Positions 42,876 through 50,826 of a DNA stretch of 64,000 nucleotides are shown here, in pieces; the stretch's first letter is position 1; each line of letters starts with the position of its first letter. The DNA comes from CADEDV01 sp964596345 (GTDB taxonomy: Bacteria > Bacteroidota > Bacteroidia > Chitinophagales > Chitinophagaceae), in contig CAZQSZ010000001.1 of the NCBI GenBank assembly GCA_964596345.1, forward strand, positions 682,001 to 746,000, in the 5' to 3' direction. The position numbers and the translations under genes were made by a program. The notes under the pieces were generated by a model that saw nothing but the letters and a program-made list of their open reading frames with translations, searched no databases and had not been told where the DNA came from.

Positions 42876-43328
42876 CTACTTCCAGTTTTCAAGCCTCCAA
42901 TTTGTTTCCAACCATTCTATCAAAAGAGTATCATTTGGATGTCCGTGTGGAGAAAGTGAGAGATCATCCTTGGTTAATACTTGTTTTAATTCCCGTTTTA
43001 ATGTCTTTTGATCCACAATATCCCAACCTAAAAACTCACCTCTAACCTTGTGTTCAGTTCTGGCTTTGATTGGAACTTCATATTCAGTAGGTATTTTAAA
43101 TTCACCTGTTCTTTCAATTATTTTTTTTCTAAGGGCGGCTTTTACAACGAAATGAACACTGAAACGTTCCTTCTGATTTATTTCATCTTGTGTAATTTGA
43201 GATGTCTGCTTTATTGGTTCGAGCACACGAACAAGTTCTATTCCAAGGTCGCTTGTAGAAATATATTGTAAAAAGCCAAAGCCAATTTTCGTTTTGATTG
43301 AAAAAACTTCTCCTTCTTTTATTTTCAT
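42876..43328 (-). CDS. small soluble protein, possibly Imm26-like immunity protein
   Basis: A 150-residue cytosolic protein beginning KIKEGEVFSIKTKIGFGFLQ, followed by YISTSDLGIELVRVLEPIKQ and a charged beta-rich part (FKIPTEYEVPIKARTEHKVR), ending TLLIEWLETNWRLENWK. The opening resembles the Imm26 family of immunity proteins (GDVF-type start), but I cannot confirm this without a profile search. A strong Shine-Dalgarno (AGGAGG, complement of 43334-43339) lies 5 nt before ATG, unusual in this genome. It is framed by a 17-bp inverted repeat. Confidence 0.6.
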   Translation of the reverse strand: MKIKEGEVFSIKTKIGFGFLQYISTSDLGIELVRVLEPIKQTSQITQDEINQKERFSVHFVVKAALRKKIIERTGEFKIPTEYEVPIKARTEHKVRGEFLGWDIVDQKTLKRELKQVLTKDDLSLSPHGHPNDTLLIEWLETNWRLENWK

Positions 43329-43333
43329 CTTGT

Positions 43334-43339
43334 CCTCCT
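43334..43339 (-). promoter_or_regulatory. strong Shine-Dalgarno AGGAGG
   Basis: On the minus strand AGGAGG is followed by ACAAG and ATG. Most genes in this window lack such a site, so the gene may have come from a donor that uses Shine-Dalgarno initiation. Confidence 0.6.
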
Positions 43340-43347
43340 TTAGAATT

Positions 43348-43441
43348 GCCTATAACGTGGGGGCTTTATGCAGGTTGGGATTTGTAATTAGCTGATGTTA
43401 CAATGTAAAGCCCAACTTGAATAAAACCCAATGTAAGCTGC
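43348..43441. repeat. attC-like imperfect hairpin after cassette-like unit A
   Basis: GGGCTTTATGCAGGTTGGG (43361-43379) pairs with CCCAACTTGAATAAAACCC (about 43411-43429) at 16 of 19 positions. An inner TTGTAATTA/TTACAATG stem continues it. The ends carry TGCCTATAAC on the left and GTAAGCTGC on the right, so the stem ends belong to the two neighbouring units, as in integron arrays. Confidence 0.5.
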
Positions 43442-44235
43442 AACTTTGGTTAGTCGGGAAGCAGCCATTCGTCTTTCTTCGTCAACAAGTTGTATTTAAA
43501 AACGCCTTTTCTCATTCCAATAAATAGAATATCATTTTTAATAACAAGAGAACTTGGATATAAATAACTATCCCACATTCCTGTTGCTATCAATGTGTCT
43601 AAATTTTTGTTAGTGTCGACTGAAAGCAAACTTGATGAAGTTACAATTACAAAGTTCTTTTTACTGTCTAACTCAATTGCGTCAGGTGCAGAAGGAAGTT
43701 TTAAGTATTCATGACTTGTCCACTTGCTACCTTCTTTTTTGATTTCTATTATGCTTCCTTCCGACATACTCAAATGTGCTAGACCTTCAACTGCGTAAAT
43801 CTTGTTGTCACGCATTTTAAATTGAACTATTTGGTCGTTGGAAACTTTATATTTATTTGCCCCATCATTTGAAAACCAATATAGGTTTCCGCCCCATTCT
43901 CCACGATAAAAACCAACTAAATATCCATCATCAACTTTTAAAACTGAGCGTTTACCACGGAAAATTCTTTCCTCTTCTTTTGTCGGCTTAATTTCAAAAG
44001 GCAAAGTAGCTTGTGCAGAATATTTTCGTCCATTAACAACATAAATTTCATTGTTGTCAATACTTACAATCCAATCATTAGGGTCTGAATTATATTTATA
44101 AAGTGTGTCTTGGTTGGTTGGAACAGAATAACTTTTCCAATTCTTTATAGGCGTTAAATTATTTTGTCCGTAAGAGGATGAAAATATTAGAAGCGTTATG
44201 ATTAGTTTGAGTGTCGTCATAAAGTTGCAGCTTAC
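43433..44235 (-). repeat. cassette-like unit A bracketed by a perfect 15-bp inverted repeat
   Basis: GTAAGCTGCAACTTT (43433-43447) and AAAGTTGCAGCTTAC (44221-44235) are perfect reverse complements. The right copy abuts the start codon (44218-44220) and the left copy ends 2 bp before the stop codon (43450). The single gene inside is therefore exactly framed. Confidence 0.7.
43450..44220 (-). CDS. secreted beta-propeller-like protein, unknown
   Basis: A 256-residue exported protein with signal peptide MTTLKLIITLLIFSSSYGQ, followed by repeated short strand-turn units: WIVSIDNNEIYVVNGRKY, SVLKVDDGYLVGFYRGEWGG, IVQFKMRDNKIYAVEGLAHL, FVIVTSSSLLSVDTNKNLD, SLVIKNDILFIGMRKGVFKY. This looks like a beta-propeller. 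No catalytic residues can be named. The coding sequence is visibly AT-rich relative to the flanking glp genes, and the gene is framed by a perfect 15-bp inverted repeat. Confidence 0.65.
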   Translation of the reverse strand: MTTLKLIITLLIFSSSYGQNNLTPIKNWKSYSVPTNQDTLYKYNSDPNDWIVSIDNNEIYVVNGRKYSAQATLPFEIKPTKEEERIFRGKRSVLKVDDGYLVGFYRGEWGGNLYWFSNDGANKYKVSNDQIVQFKMRDNKIYAVEGLAHLSMSEGSIIEIKKEGSKWTSHEYLKLPSAPDAIELDSKKNFVIVTSSSLLSVDTNKNLDTLIATGMWDSYLYPSSLVIKNDILFIGMRKGVFKYNLLTKKDEWLLPD

Positions 44236-44257
44236 GCATAAATTTATGACACTTCTA

Positions 44258-44294
44258 GTACAGTTTCGATATGCTAATCAATACCAAACTGTAC
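44258..44294. terminator. hairpin downstream of glpF
   Basis: GTACAGTTT (44258-44266) and AAACTGTAC (44286-44294) form a perfect 9-bp stem with a 19-nt loop, just after the glpF stop on the minus strand. No T run follows, so it may be a weak terminator or the outermost hairpin of the accessory island. Confidence 0.5.
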
Positions 44295-44297
44295 CAG

Positions 44298-45011
44298 CTA
44301 CCCCATCAGCAACTTAAAAGCATACGCCGCTGCCAGTGCACCGGCAATCGGTCCGATAATGGGCACCCAGGCATAGCCCCAGTCGCTGTCTCTTTTTCCC
44401 GGGATGGGTAAAATGGAATGGGCAATACGGGGGCCGAGATCACGGGCCGGGTTGATGGCATACCCTGTGGCACCACCGAGGGATAAACCAATACCCAGCA
44501 CCAGCAGGCCAACCGGCAATGCATCCAGGGCTCCTAAAGAAGAAGCAGATTTGGAGGCTGTCAATGCACCAAATAATAATACAAAAGTGCCGATGGCTTC
44601 AGTGAGTGCATTATATAAAGGACTCCTGATAGATGGGGCTGTACAGAAAACGGCTTTCTTCAGGTCGGCATCGGCCGTTTCATCAAAATGTTTTTTATAC
44701 GCCAGCCAGCCGATCACTGCTCCTGTAAATGCACCGGCTAACTGGGCACCGAGATAGGTGGGTACTAAAGAAGGATCAAAGTCTCCAAACACCGCCAGTG
44801 CAATGGTAACGGCCGGGTTCAGGTGACCGCTCCCACCCAGCGTAGTGGATACATACACACCAATAAATACCGCCATGGCCCAGCCAAAGGTGATGACGAT
44901 CCAGCCGCTGTTATTGCCATTGGTTTTACTTAATACAACATTGGCCACCACACCGGCACCCATGGTTATTAATAAAGCCGTTCCAATCAATTCACCGAGA
45001 AAGGGATACAT
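44298..45011 (-). CDS. glpF: aquaglyceroporin (glycerol facilitator, MIP family)
   Basis: A 237-residue, six-helix channel with both pore motifs: NPA in SGHLNPAVTIALAVFGD (about residue 64) and INPARDLGPR (about residue 190). The N-terminus FLGELIGTALLITMGAGVVA is typical. The Asp after the second NPA (NPARD) is the mark of glycerol facilitators rather than pure water channels. It is the third gene of glpK-glpD-glpF, 17 bp after glpD. Confidence 0.92.
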   Translation of the reverse strand: MYPFLGELIGTALLITMGAGVVANVVLSKTNGNNSGWIVITFGWAMAVFIGVYVSTTLGGSGHLNPAVTIALAVFGDFDPSLVPTYLGAQLAGAFTGAVIGWLAYKKHFDETADADLKKAVFCTAPSIRSPLYNALTEAIGTFVLLFGALTASKSASSLGALDALPVGLLVLGIGLSLGGATGYAINPARDLGPRIAHSILPIPGKRDSDWGYAWVPIIGPIAGALAAAYAFKLLMG

Positions 45012-45028
45012 AATCGTTAGTTTGTTGG

Positions 45029-46507
45029 TTAGAAAGTATAATGATGTGCAAGCTGTCTAAAGTTATTGATTTGTTCCGTTTTCCAGCTTTCATCTTTGGC
45101 TAAATACTGCGCCATGATGGTTGCCACCTGCGGGGCTTTTTGAATAGCGAGTTCAGCGTTCAGTAATAACTGCCTTGTGCGGCGGGATAAGAAATCTTCT
45201 ACAGTCATACAAAGTTCCTGTTGCACCGATTGCTGAATCAATGCAGCCAGTTCTTCATTAGTTAATCCTTCAATAGATACAATGGGTGCAGGCTGGTCAT
45301 GTCCCTGTATCCTTAGTTCGTGGGTAATACATTTTCGTTCCGGCAGGTTTAATTTGCTGATAGCGGTATCAATTACTTCTTCCGCCATTTTACGGTAAGT
45401 GGTCCATTTGCCACCGGCAATAGTAAGCAAACCGGAATCAGCCACATGGATCAGGTGTTCTCTTGATAAAGCGGCTGTTGTTTTTTTATTGGCTTTGATC
45501 AGCGGACGAAGACCGGCGAAAATGCTGCGGATATCGCTGTACTGCGGGTCCTTGGTCAGGTAGCGGCTGATATGGGTCAGTATAAAATCAATTTCCTGTT
45601 TTTGTGCAATGGGTTCTTCGCTGATGGTATCAATGGCAGTATCGGTGGTGCCCAGCACGATCTTATCATGCCAGGGCACGGCAAATAACACCCGGCCATC
45701 ATCGGTTTTGGGGATCATGATCGCCGTATTACCGGGTAAAAATTCTTTGTCCACCACGATATGGATACCCTGGCTGGCCGTGATGATGGATTCATGTTCG
45801 GCATCATCCAGCTGCATGATCTGATCAGTGAATACACCGGTGGCATTGATCACCACTTTCGCATTGATGGTATATTCATGGCCGCTGTCGGTATCCGTCA
45901 CAGTGACACCGGTAATTTTATGATCCTTTTTAAGCAATCCTGTTACGGCTGCATAGTTCAATAACGTGGCATTGTAATAAGCAGCCGTTTTTGCTAAGTC
46001 AATAGCCAGCCTTGCATCATCAAACTGCCCGTCATGATAGACCACACCTCCCGACAGGTCTTCGGGTTCCAGCGTGGGTGCCAATGCCAGTATCTCATCT
46101 TTGGATACTACTTCAGAAGGGCCGAGTCCTAAACTGCCGGCCATCCAGTCGTATATTTTTAAACCAATGCCGTAGAATGGTTTTTCCCACCATTTATAAT
46201 TCGGGACTACAAATTTTTGGTTGTGGACCAGGTGCGGGGCATTTTGCAGCAGCAGTCCTCTTTCTTTCAGCGCTTCCATCACCAGTTTGATATTGCCCTG
46301 CTGCAAATAGCGGACACCGCCATGTACCAGTTTTGTACTGCGGGAAGAAGTGCCTTTGCCAAAATCATATTTTTCAAACAGCAGGGTTTTGAATCCTCTT
46401 GAAGCGGCATCCACAGCCGCACCCAAACCCGTGGCCCCTCCGCCAATGATGCAGATATCCCATTCGGGACGGGATTGGAGTTGCTGTATCATTGATATTC
46501 TGTTCAA
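45029..46507 (-). CDS. glpD: glycerol-3-phosphate dehydrogenase, FAD-dependent
   Basis: A 492-residue flavoenzyme oxidising glycerol 3-phosphate to dihydroxyacetone phosphate. The FAD-binding GxGxxG is in CIIGGGATGLGAAVDAASRG (about 17-36), followed by GTSSRSTKLVHGGVRYLQQG, the family's signature. Later motifs are GRVLFAVPWHDKIVLGTTDT and LLTIAGGKWTTYRKMAEEVI, with a C-terminal DAO_C domain. It is part of glpK-glpD-glpF. A second Met 5 codons later could be the start. Confidence 0.95.
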   Translation of the reverse strand: MNRISMIQQLQSRPEWDICIIGGGATGLGAAVDAASRGFKTLLFEKYDFGKGTSSRSTKLVHGGVRYLQQGNIKLVMEALKERGLLLQNAPHLVHNQKFVVPNYKWWEKPFYGIGLKIYDWMAGSLGLGPSEVVSKDEILALAPTLEPEDLSGGVVYHDGQFDDARLAIDLAKTAAYYNATLLNYAAVTGLLKKDHKITGVTVTDTDSGHEYTINAKVVINATGVFTDQIMQLDDAEHESIITASQGIHIVVDKEFLPGNTAIMIPKTDDGRVLFAVPWHDKIVLGTTDTAIDTISEEPIAQKQEIDFILTHISRYLTKDPQYSDIRSIFAGLRPLIKANKKTTAALSREHLIHVADSGLLTIAGGKWTTYRKMAEEVIDTAISKLNLPERKCITHELRIQGHDQPAPIVSIEGLTNEELAALIQQSVQQELCMTVEDFLSRRTRQLLLNAELAIQKAPQVATIMAQYLAKDESWKTEQINNFRQLAHHYTF

Positions 46508-46551
46508 TGCTGGCGGGTATCAAATTTGTCTGTCGTTTAATAAAGCTCCTC

Positions 46552-46586
46552 AGAAGTCTCCCCTTCAGGGGAGATTTAGAGGGGTG
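46552..46586. repeat. REP-like palindromic element between glpK and glpD
   Basis: TCTCCCC, loop TTCA, GGGGAGA (46557-46574) is a perfect 7-bp stem within AGAAG ... TTTAGAGGGGTG. I recall near-identical short elements from other Bacteroidota genomes. It is in the 87-bp glpK-glpD gap (46508-46594). Confidence 0.6.
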
Positions 46587-46594
46587 TTTGCTCC

Positions 46595-48091
46595 TCATTC
46601 ATTCGCCCACGCAACCGAGGCCTTCACGGCCCGTTGCCATCCGTTGGTCAGTTGTATTCTTTCCTCTTCTTTCATAAAAGGAGAGAAGGATTTGTCCACC
46701 TGCCATTGTTCCCGGATATCATCTATGTTTTTCCAGTAACTCACGGCCAGCCCGGCGAGATAAGCGGCACCCAGGGCTGTTGTTTCTGTTATTTTCGGAC
46801 GCACCACTTTACAGTTCAGGATATCACTTTGAAATTGCATCAAAGGATTATTCACCGTGGCGCCACCATCCACCCGCAGTTCTTTGATGTGAATACCGGA
46901 ATCAGCTTCCATCGCTTTCAATACATCATAAGTCTGGTAAGCGATGCTGTCTAAAGCAGCTCTTGCAATATGTGCATTGTTGCTGCCTCTGGTTAAACCA
47001 AAGATGGTTCCTCTTGCATACTGGTTCCAGTGTGGTGCACCCAGCCCGGCAAAAGCAGGAACGATATACACACCCCCGCTGTCTTTTACGGTGCTGATCA
47101 GGGTTTCAATTTCTTTAGCCGTACGGATGATCTTTAATTCATCCCGCAGCCATTGTACCACGGCACCGGCAATGAACACACTTCCTTCCAGTGCATATTC
47201 GGTTTTGCCATCGATCTGCCAGGCAATCGTGGTCAGCAAATTATTTTTAGAAGCGATCGCTTTCTCCCCGGTATTCATCAGCATAAAACAACCCGTGCCG
47301 TAAGTATTCTTCACCATACCGGGTTGTGTGCAAAGCTGGCCAAACAATGCAGCCTGCTGGTCGCCGGCCATGCCGGCGATCGGCACTCTTGAATCCGGGA
47401 TGATACTTCCGGTCACCCCATAAATTTTACTAGATGGTTTTACTTCCGGTAAAACAGCAGCGGGTATTTTAAATAGTTTCAACAAGTCTTCATCCCATTG
47501 CAGGGTATGAATATTGAACAGCATGGTGCGGGATGCATTGGAAACATCCGTGACATGCACTTCTCCATTTATTAAATTCCAGGTAAGCCAGGAATCAATA
47601 GTGCCGAATGCCAGTTCTCCTTTTTCCGCTCTTTCCCGGGCACCGCTCACATTATCCAATATCCATTTCAGTTTGGTGGCGGAGAAATAAGCATCGATGA
47701 TCAGGCCGGTGCGTTGCTGAATTGCTTCTGCCATACCGGCTTCTTTCAGTTCATCACAAAAATTGGCTGTTCTCCGGTCTTGCCAAACGATGGCATTATA
47801 AACAGGCAGCCCGGTCTTGCGATCCCACACGACGGTTGTTTCCCGTTGATTGGTGATACCAATCGCAGCGATCTGTTTCATATTGATCTTGGCTTTGGCC
47901 AATGCTTCTGCCATCGTACCATACTGGGTACTCCATATTTCACTGGCATCATGTTCCACCCAGCCCGGTTGCGGGAAGATTTGTTTGAATTCTTTTTGCG
48001 CCATGCTGATGATATTGCCTTGTTTATCGAATACCATACTCCGGCTGCTGGTAGTGCCCTGGTCAAGGGATAAGATATAATGTGAAGCCAT
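46595..48091 (-). CDS. glpK: glycerol kinase
   Basis: A 498-residue FGGY-family kinase (E. coli GlpK is 502) that phosphorylates glycerol with ATP. N-terminal ATPase motif LDQGTTSSRSMVFD, then AIGITNQRETTVVWDRKTGL, TYGTGCFMLMNTGE, the second phosphate motif RVDGGATVNNPLMQFQSDIL, and ALGAAYLAGLAVSYW. The frame extends 17 codons upstream (MFAAQAFSLTFFHKYDC), not family-like, so ATG 48091 is chosen. First gene of the glp operon; no clear -7 box seen upstream. Confidence 0.95.
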   Translation of the reverse strand: MASHYILSLDQGTTSSRSMVFDKQGNIISMAQKEFKQIFPQPGWVEHDASEIWSTQYGTMAEALAKAKINMKQIAAIGITNQRETTVVWDRKTGLPVYNAIVWQDRRTANFCDELKEAGMAEAIQQRTGLIIDAYFSATKLKWILDNVSGARERAEKGELAFGTIDSWLTWNLINGEVHVTDVSNASRTMLFNIHTLQWDEDLLKLFKIPAAVLPEVKPSSKIYGVTGSIIPDSRVPIAGMAGDQQAALFGQLCTQPGMVKNTYGTGCFMLMNTGEKAIASKNNLLTTIAWQIDGKTEYALEGSVFIAGAVVQWLRDELKIIRTAKEIETLISTVKDSGGVYIVPAFAGLGAPHWNQYARGTIFGLTRGSNNAHIARAALDSIAYQTYDVLKAMEADSGIHIKELRVDGGATVNNPLMQFQSDILNCKVVRPKITETTALGAAYLAGLAVSYWKNIDDIREQWQVDKSFSPFMKEEERIQLTNGWQRAVKASVAWANE

Positions 48092-48211
48092 GCAATCGTA
48101 TTTATGAAAGAAAGTTAATGAAAAAGCCTGAGCAGCGAACATGACGATGAAGAGTGCTCATTAAGTTCATGCAGGAGTAATACTATTACGGGTAGAATGT
48201 TTTTCCGGTCA

Positions 48212-50698
48212 TTAAAAAGCTAAGCGGAAACTGCCGAAGATGCCGAAAGGCTTATCACCCTGTTTGTCGATGGTGGCAGGCAATACTCTCCAGATAAAAT
48301 CTACCCGGAACACTTTGAAGATATTGTCTACACCCGTACCGAGCTCAAGATAGGTACGGCCATTGAGTGTTTGAAAACTATGCCCCTGTTTGAAATTAAA
48401 GGCCCTGTTCTTTTCAGATAAACTGCCCCATAATGTTTTGGCGGTCCAGAACTGGCGCCAGCGGAGTTTGGGCAGCATGCGGAAAATGCCATTCCCGATA
48501 TTGTGTTCAATATTCACGCCGGCATATTTATCATGCACGAATTCCCAGCGGTTCATCATGTTGAAGGCGTACTTGTTGTAATAATATAATTCGTTGCCGG
48601 GTGCAATATCCAATAACATATAAGGAAGGGTGCCGAAGGTTTGCCCTCCGTATATATAATAAGAGATGCTGCCGAAGGGAGGGATCTTCATATAGTCGGA
48701 AATACTTCCTGATATCTTGGTATAATCATAATTGCTTTTAAAGAAGCCGGATACACCGCGGGAAATATAAAGCTCGGTAATAGGATAGGGGCTTCCCAAA
48801 CTGGTGCGGAAGAACTGGTTCTCGAGAAATTTTTCCAAATAAGCAAACCGTAAGCGGACCGACACTTCAAAACTGGTGAGTGGTTCACGGCCGCTGACAG
48901 CGGTGAAAGAATCTTTAGGTATCAGGTTGCGAAGTGGCAGGTACGATTTATGCGTGGCGGCGACTAACGTGGAAAAGCCGGATCTTGTTTCATTAAAGAA
49001 CTCAAATCTTTTCTCATTAACCTTCAGAAATTTTACCGGCACATTTGTTTTACGTACGGCTAATGCAAAGACATTATCCTGTGTCACTTCCCCGTAATAA
49101 TTCTGTCCCCAGTCAATATCATTGGTATAAGAACCGTAGAGATACAAACGGGGATGTTTTTTGGGCAGGTAAAACAGTTCTGCTTTTCCCTTTAATTTAC
49201 GGTCGCCAAAACCATAGGCCAGGTAGCCATGCCACCACCAGCGTTTATCAAATTTTTTATTGGTGCCGAGATCAAACCGCATCCGGAAACCTTCCCAGGA
49301 ATTGGAAGTGATCCAGTTGAACCAGGGCCCGATCTGGTAATTACCAATATTCAAATAACCGGTACCAATGAAATTAGCCGTACGGGTGAAACGCTGGAAC
49401 ACGGGAGCATTCATCAGTGTATCGATCATGCGGATGATACTGGCTTCGGTCTTTGTCAGCTCTTCGTGTCTTGAACCCGCCCAGAATTCTTTATTCTTTT
49501 CATCGGCCCCGGGCAGGGTGATCACTTCTTCGAGTATCTTATTTTTATCCAGCTCATGGATGACAGATGTATCATTAATGATTACATTTTTGTAGGTGGT
49601 GGTTTTCCGGCCAATGAAACCGGGTTTATCTTTTCCCAAAGGGGAAAGGTCAGCCACAAACTTGTCTTTGGATAAAAACCAGGTGGTATCGTTGACCAGG
49701 TTGTATTCCTGGATCAGGCTCAGGTTTTCCACAAAATTCACATTGGCCTCCTTACCCAGCCGGAGATTCATTTTCTGAATAGCAAATGTGCTGTCGTGTA
49801 CCCAGCAATCCCCTTCAAAAGTATCCCCACCTTTTCGTTTGGGTGTAAAGACCAAATGATAAAAACGTTTCCTGTTCACGAACTGTGTATCTACCACCCG
49901 GTAATTATAATAGTAGTCGCCGTTATCACTGATGGGACTCACGAATTGTTTATCCATCACCGGGATAAAATTGTTATATACATTGATCACCTGGTCCATC
50001 CCCCCCAGCAGTTTCACCATGCTTTCGTTCTTTATACCATTGGTGTTGGCAGCTTTGATGATCTCTCTTCTTTTCTTGGGGTTTTTCTGGTAATAATAAT
50101 CGGATAGGGCTTCGGTAAGATAAGAGGGCAGGTATTTTAATCCTTCGGAAGTATCAATATTCTGGTTGATCAGGTCGCTGATCGGTTTCAGGGGTTTGAA
50201 TTTTCCGAACTTTTCAAAATTGATATTCTTCAGGTCCAGTTCCAGTTTGTTGTATAGTTCGTACGAGAAATTGGCAAAACGGTAACGGTCATTATCGGGT
50301 TTGTTCTTCACGATCTTGCGCCATAGCAACAGGCCTTTGTTCACTTTCACCCGCACTCTTACGCCTTCATTAAACGTGCCTCTTTCCATTTTGATATCCG
50401 TGAGGATAGAATCTTTTGATGGGGAAATGACAACATAAAAAGGTTGGTAGCCCACGCAGGTGATCTCTAAAGTATCGGATGGCCAGCTGTTCAGGTAAAA
50501 AGAAAAAGTGCCGGCCGAATCTGTAAGCTTGCCGATCGTGGCATTTTTGAAATGAACCGATGCAAAGGGAATCCGCTCCTCGCTGTGTGCATCTTTAACA
50601 GTGCCGCTGATCCTTTTTTTCTGGCCGGAAGCCCAGCTCCCGAGCAGGAGCAATGCGAATAATAACAGGATGGGTTTGTTTTGTTTCAGGGTCTGCAT
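48212..50698 (-). CDS. DUF5686/carboxypeptidase-like outer-membrane protein
   Basis: An 828-residue exported protein. Signal peptide about 1-25 (ILLLFALLLLGSWASGQ); a carboxypeptidase-regulatory-like domain at about 28-105 (RISGTVKDAHSEERIPFASV, with GKLTDSAGTFSFYL); then DUF5686 with ANFSYELYNKLELDLKNINF and GDCWVHDSTFAIQKMNLRLG; and a C-terminal beta-barrel from about residue 450 to the end (FGIFGSFRLAF). Such proteins are outer-membrane barrels of unknown function, abundant in Bacteroidota. The gene stands alone between the glp operon and the divergent creD region. Confidence 0.88.
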   Translation of the reverse strand: MQTLKQNKPILLLFALLLLGSWASGQKKRISGTVKDAHSEERIPFASVHFKNATIGKLTDSAGTFSFYLNSWPSDTLEITCVGYQPFYVVISPSKDSILTDIKMERGTFNEGVRVRVKVNKGLLLWRKIVKNKPDNDRYRFANFSYELYNKLELDLKNINFEKFGKFKPLKPISDLINQNIDTSEGLKYLPSYLTEALSDYYYQKNPKKRREIIKAANTNGIKNESMVKLLGGMDQVINVYNNFIPVMDKQFVSPISDNGDYYYNYRVVDTQFVNRKRFYHLVFTPKRKGGDTFEGDCWVHDSTFAIQKMNLRLGKEANVNFVENLSLIQEYNLVNDTTWFLSKDKFVADLSPLGKDKPGFIGRKTTTYKNVIINDTSVIHELDKNKILEEVITLPGADEKNKEFWAGSRHEELTKTEASIIRMIDTLMNAPVFQRFTRTANFIGTGYLNIGNYQIGPWFNWITSNSWEGFRMRFDLGTNKKFDKRWWWHGYLAYGFGDRKLKGKAELFYLPKKHPRLYLYGSYTNDIDWGQNYYGEVTQDNVFALAVRKTNVPVKFLKVNEKRFEFFNETRSGFSTLVAATHKSYLPLRNLIPKDSFTAVSGREPLTSFEVSVRLRFAYLEKFLENQFFRTSLGSPYPITELYISRGVSGFFKSNYDYTKISGSISDYMKIPPFGSISYYIYGGQTFGTLPYMLLDIAPGNELYYYNKYAFNMMNRWEFVHDKYAGVNIEHNIGNGIFRMLPKLRWRQFWTAKTLWGSLSEKNRAFNFKQGHSFQTLNGRTYLELGTGVDNIFKVFRVDFIWRVLPATIDKQGDKPFGIFGSFRLAF

Positions 50699-50776
50699 TA
50701 CCCGGTAAAAATACGAACCACCGGGAATAGTGGTATTGTTAAATCGTTATAAACAGGTAATGCCCCGGTAAAATTA

Positions 50777-50808
50777 TTTGGAAGTACGGGGTTTGCGTAT
50801 TTACTTTG
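50777..50808 (+). promoter_or_regulatory. promoter of the creD-region operon (TTTG ... TTACTTTG)
   Basis: TTTG at 50777-50780 and TTACTTTG at 50801-50808 (one mismatch to TAnnTTTG) are separated by 20 nt, the usual spacing. The -7 box overlaps the operator at 50803-50819. Confidence 0.6.
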
Positions 50809-50819
50809 TAATTCAAAGT
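50803..50819. promoter_or_regulatory. operator O1, inverted repeat ACTTTG-TAATT-CAAAGT
   Basis: A perfect 6-bp inverted repeat with a 5-bp spacer lying over the -7 box and presumed transcription start of the operon. The same CTTTGnAATnCAAAG pattern occurs at 51811-51827. The natural ligand is the winged-helix regulator encoded at 51495-51794. Confidence 0.6.
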
Positions 50820-50826
50820 GCTTTTT

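Larger units (their letters stand above)
42862..43357 (-). repeat. cassette-like unit B bracketed by a 17-bp inverted repeat
   Basis: CGTTATAGGCAGTTCTA (42862-42878) and TAGAATTGCCTATAACG (43341-43357) are reverse complements except for one base. They bracket one gene exactly: the left arm ends in its stop codon and the right arm ends 12 bp before its start. This is the arrangement expected of an integron-type cassette (own R' before the gene, own R'' after it). Confidence 0.6.

Noticed and set aside
40331..44297. Classical integron with integrase
   Set aside because: No integrase gene is visible and the repeat cores do not match GTTRRRY exactly; kept only as a cassette-array hypothesis.
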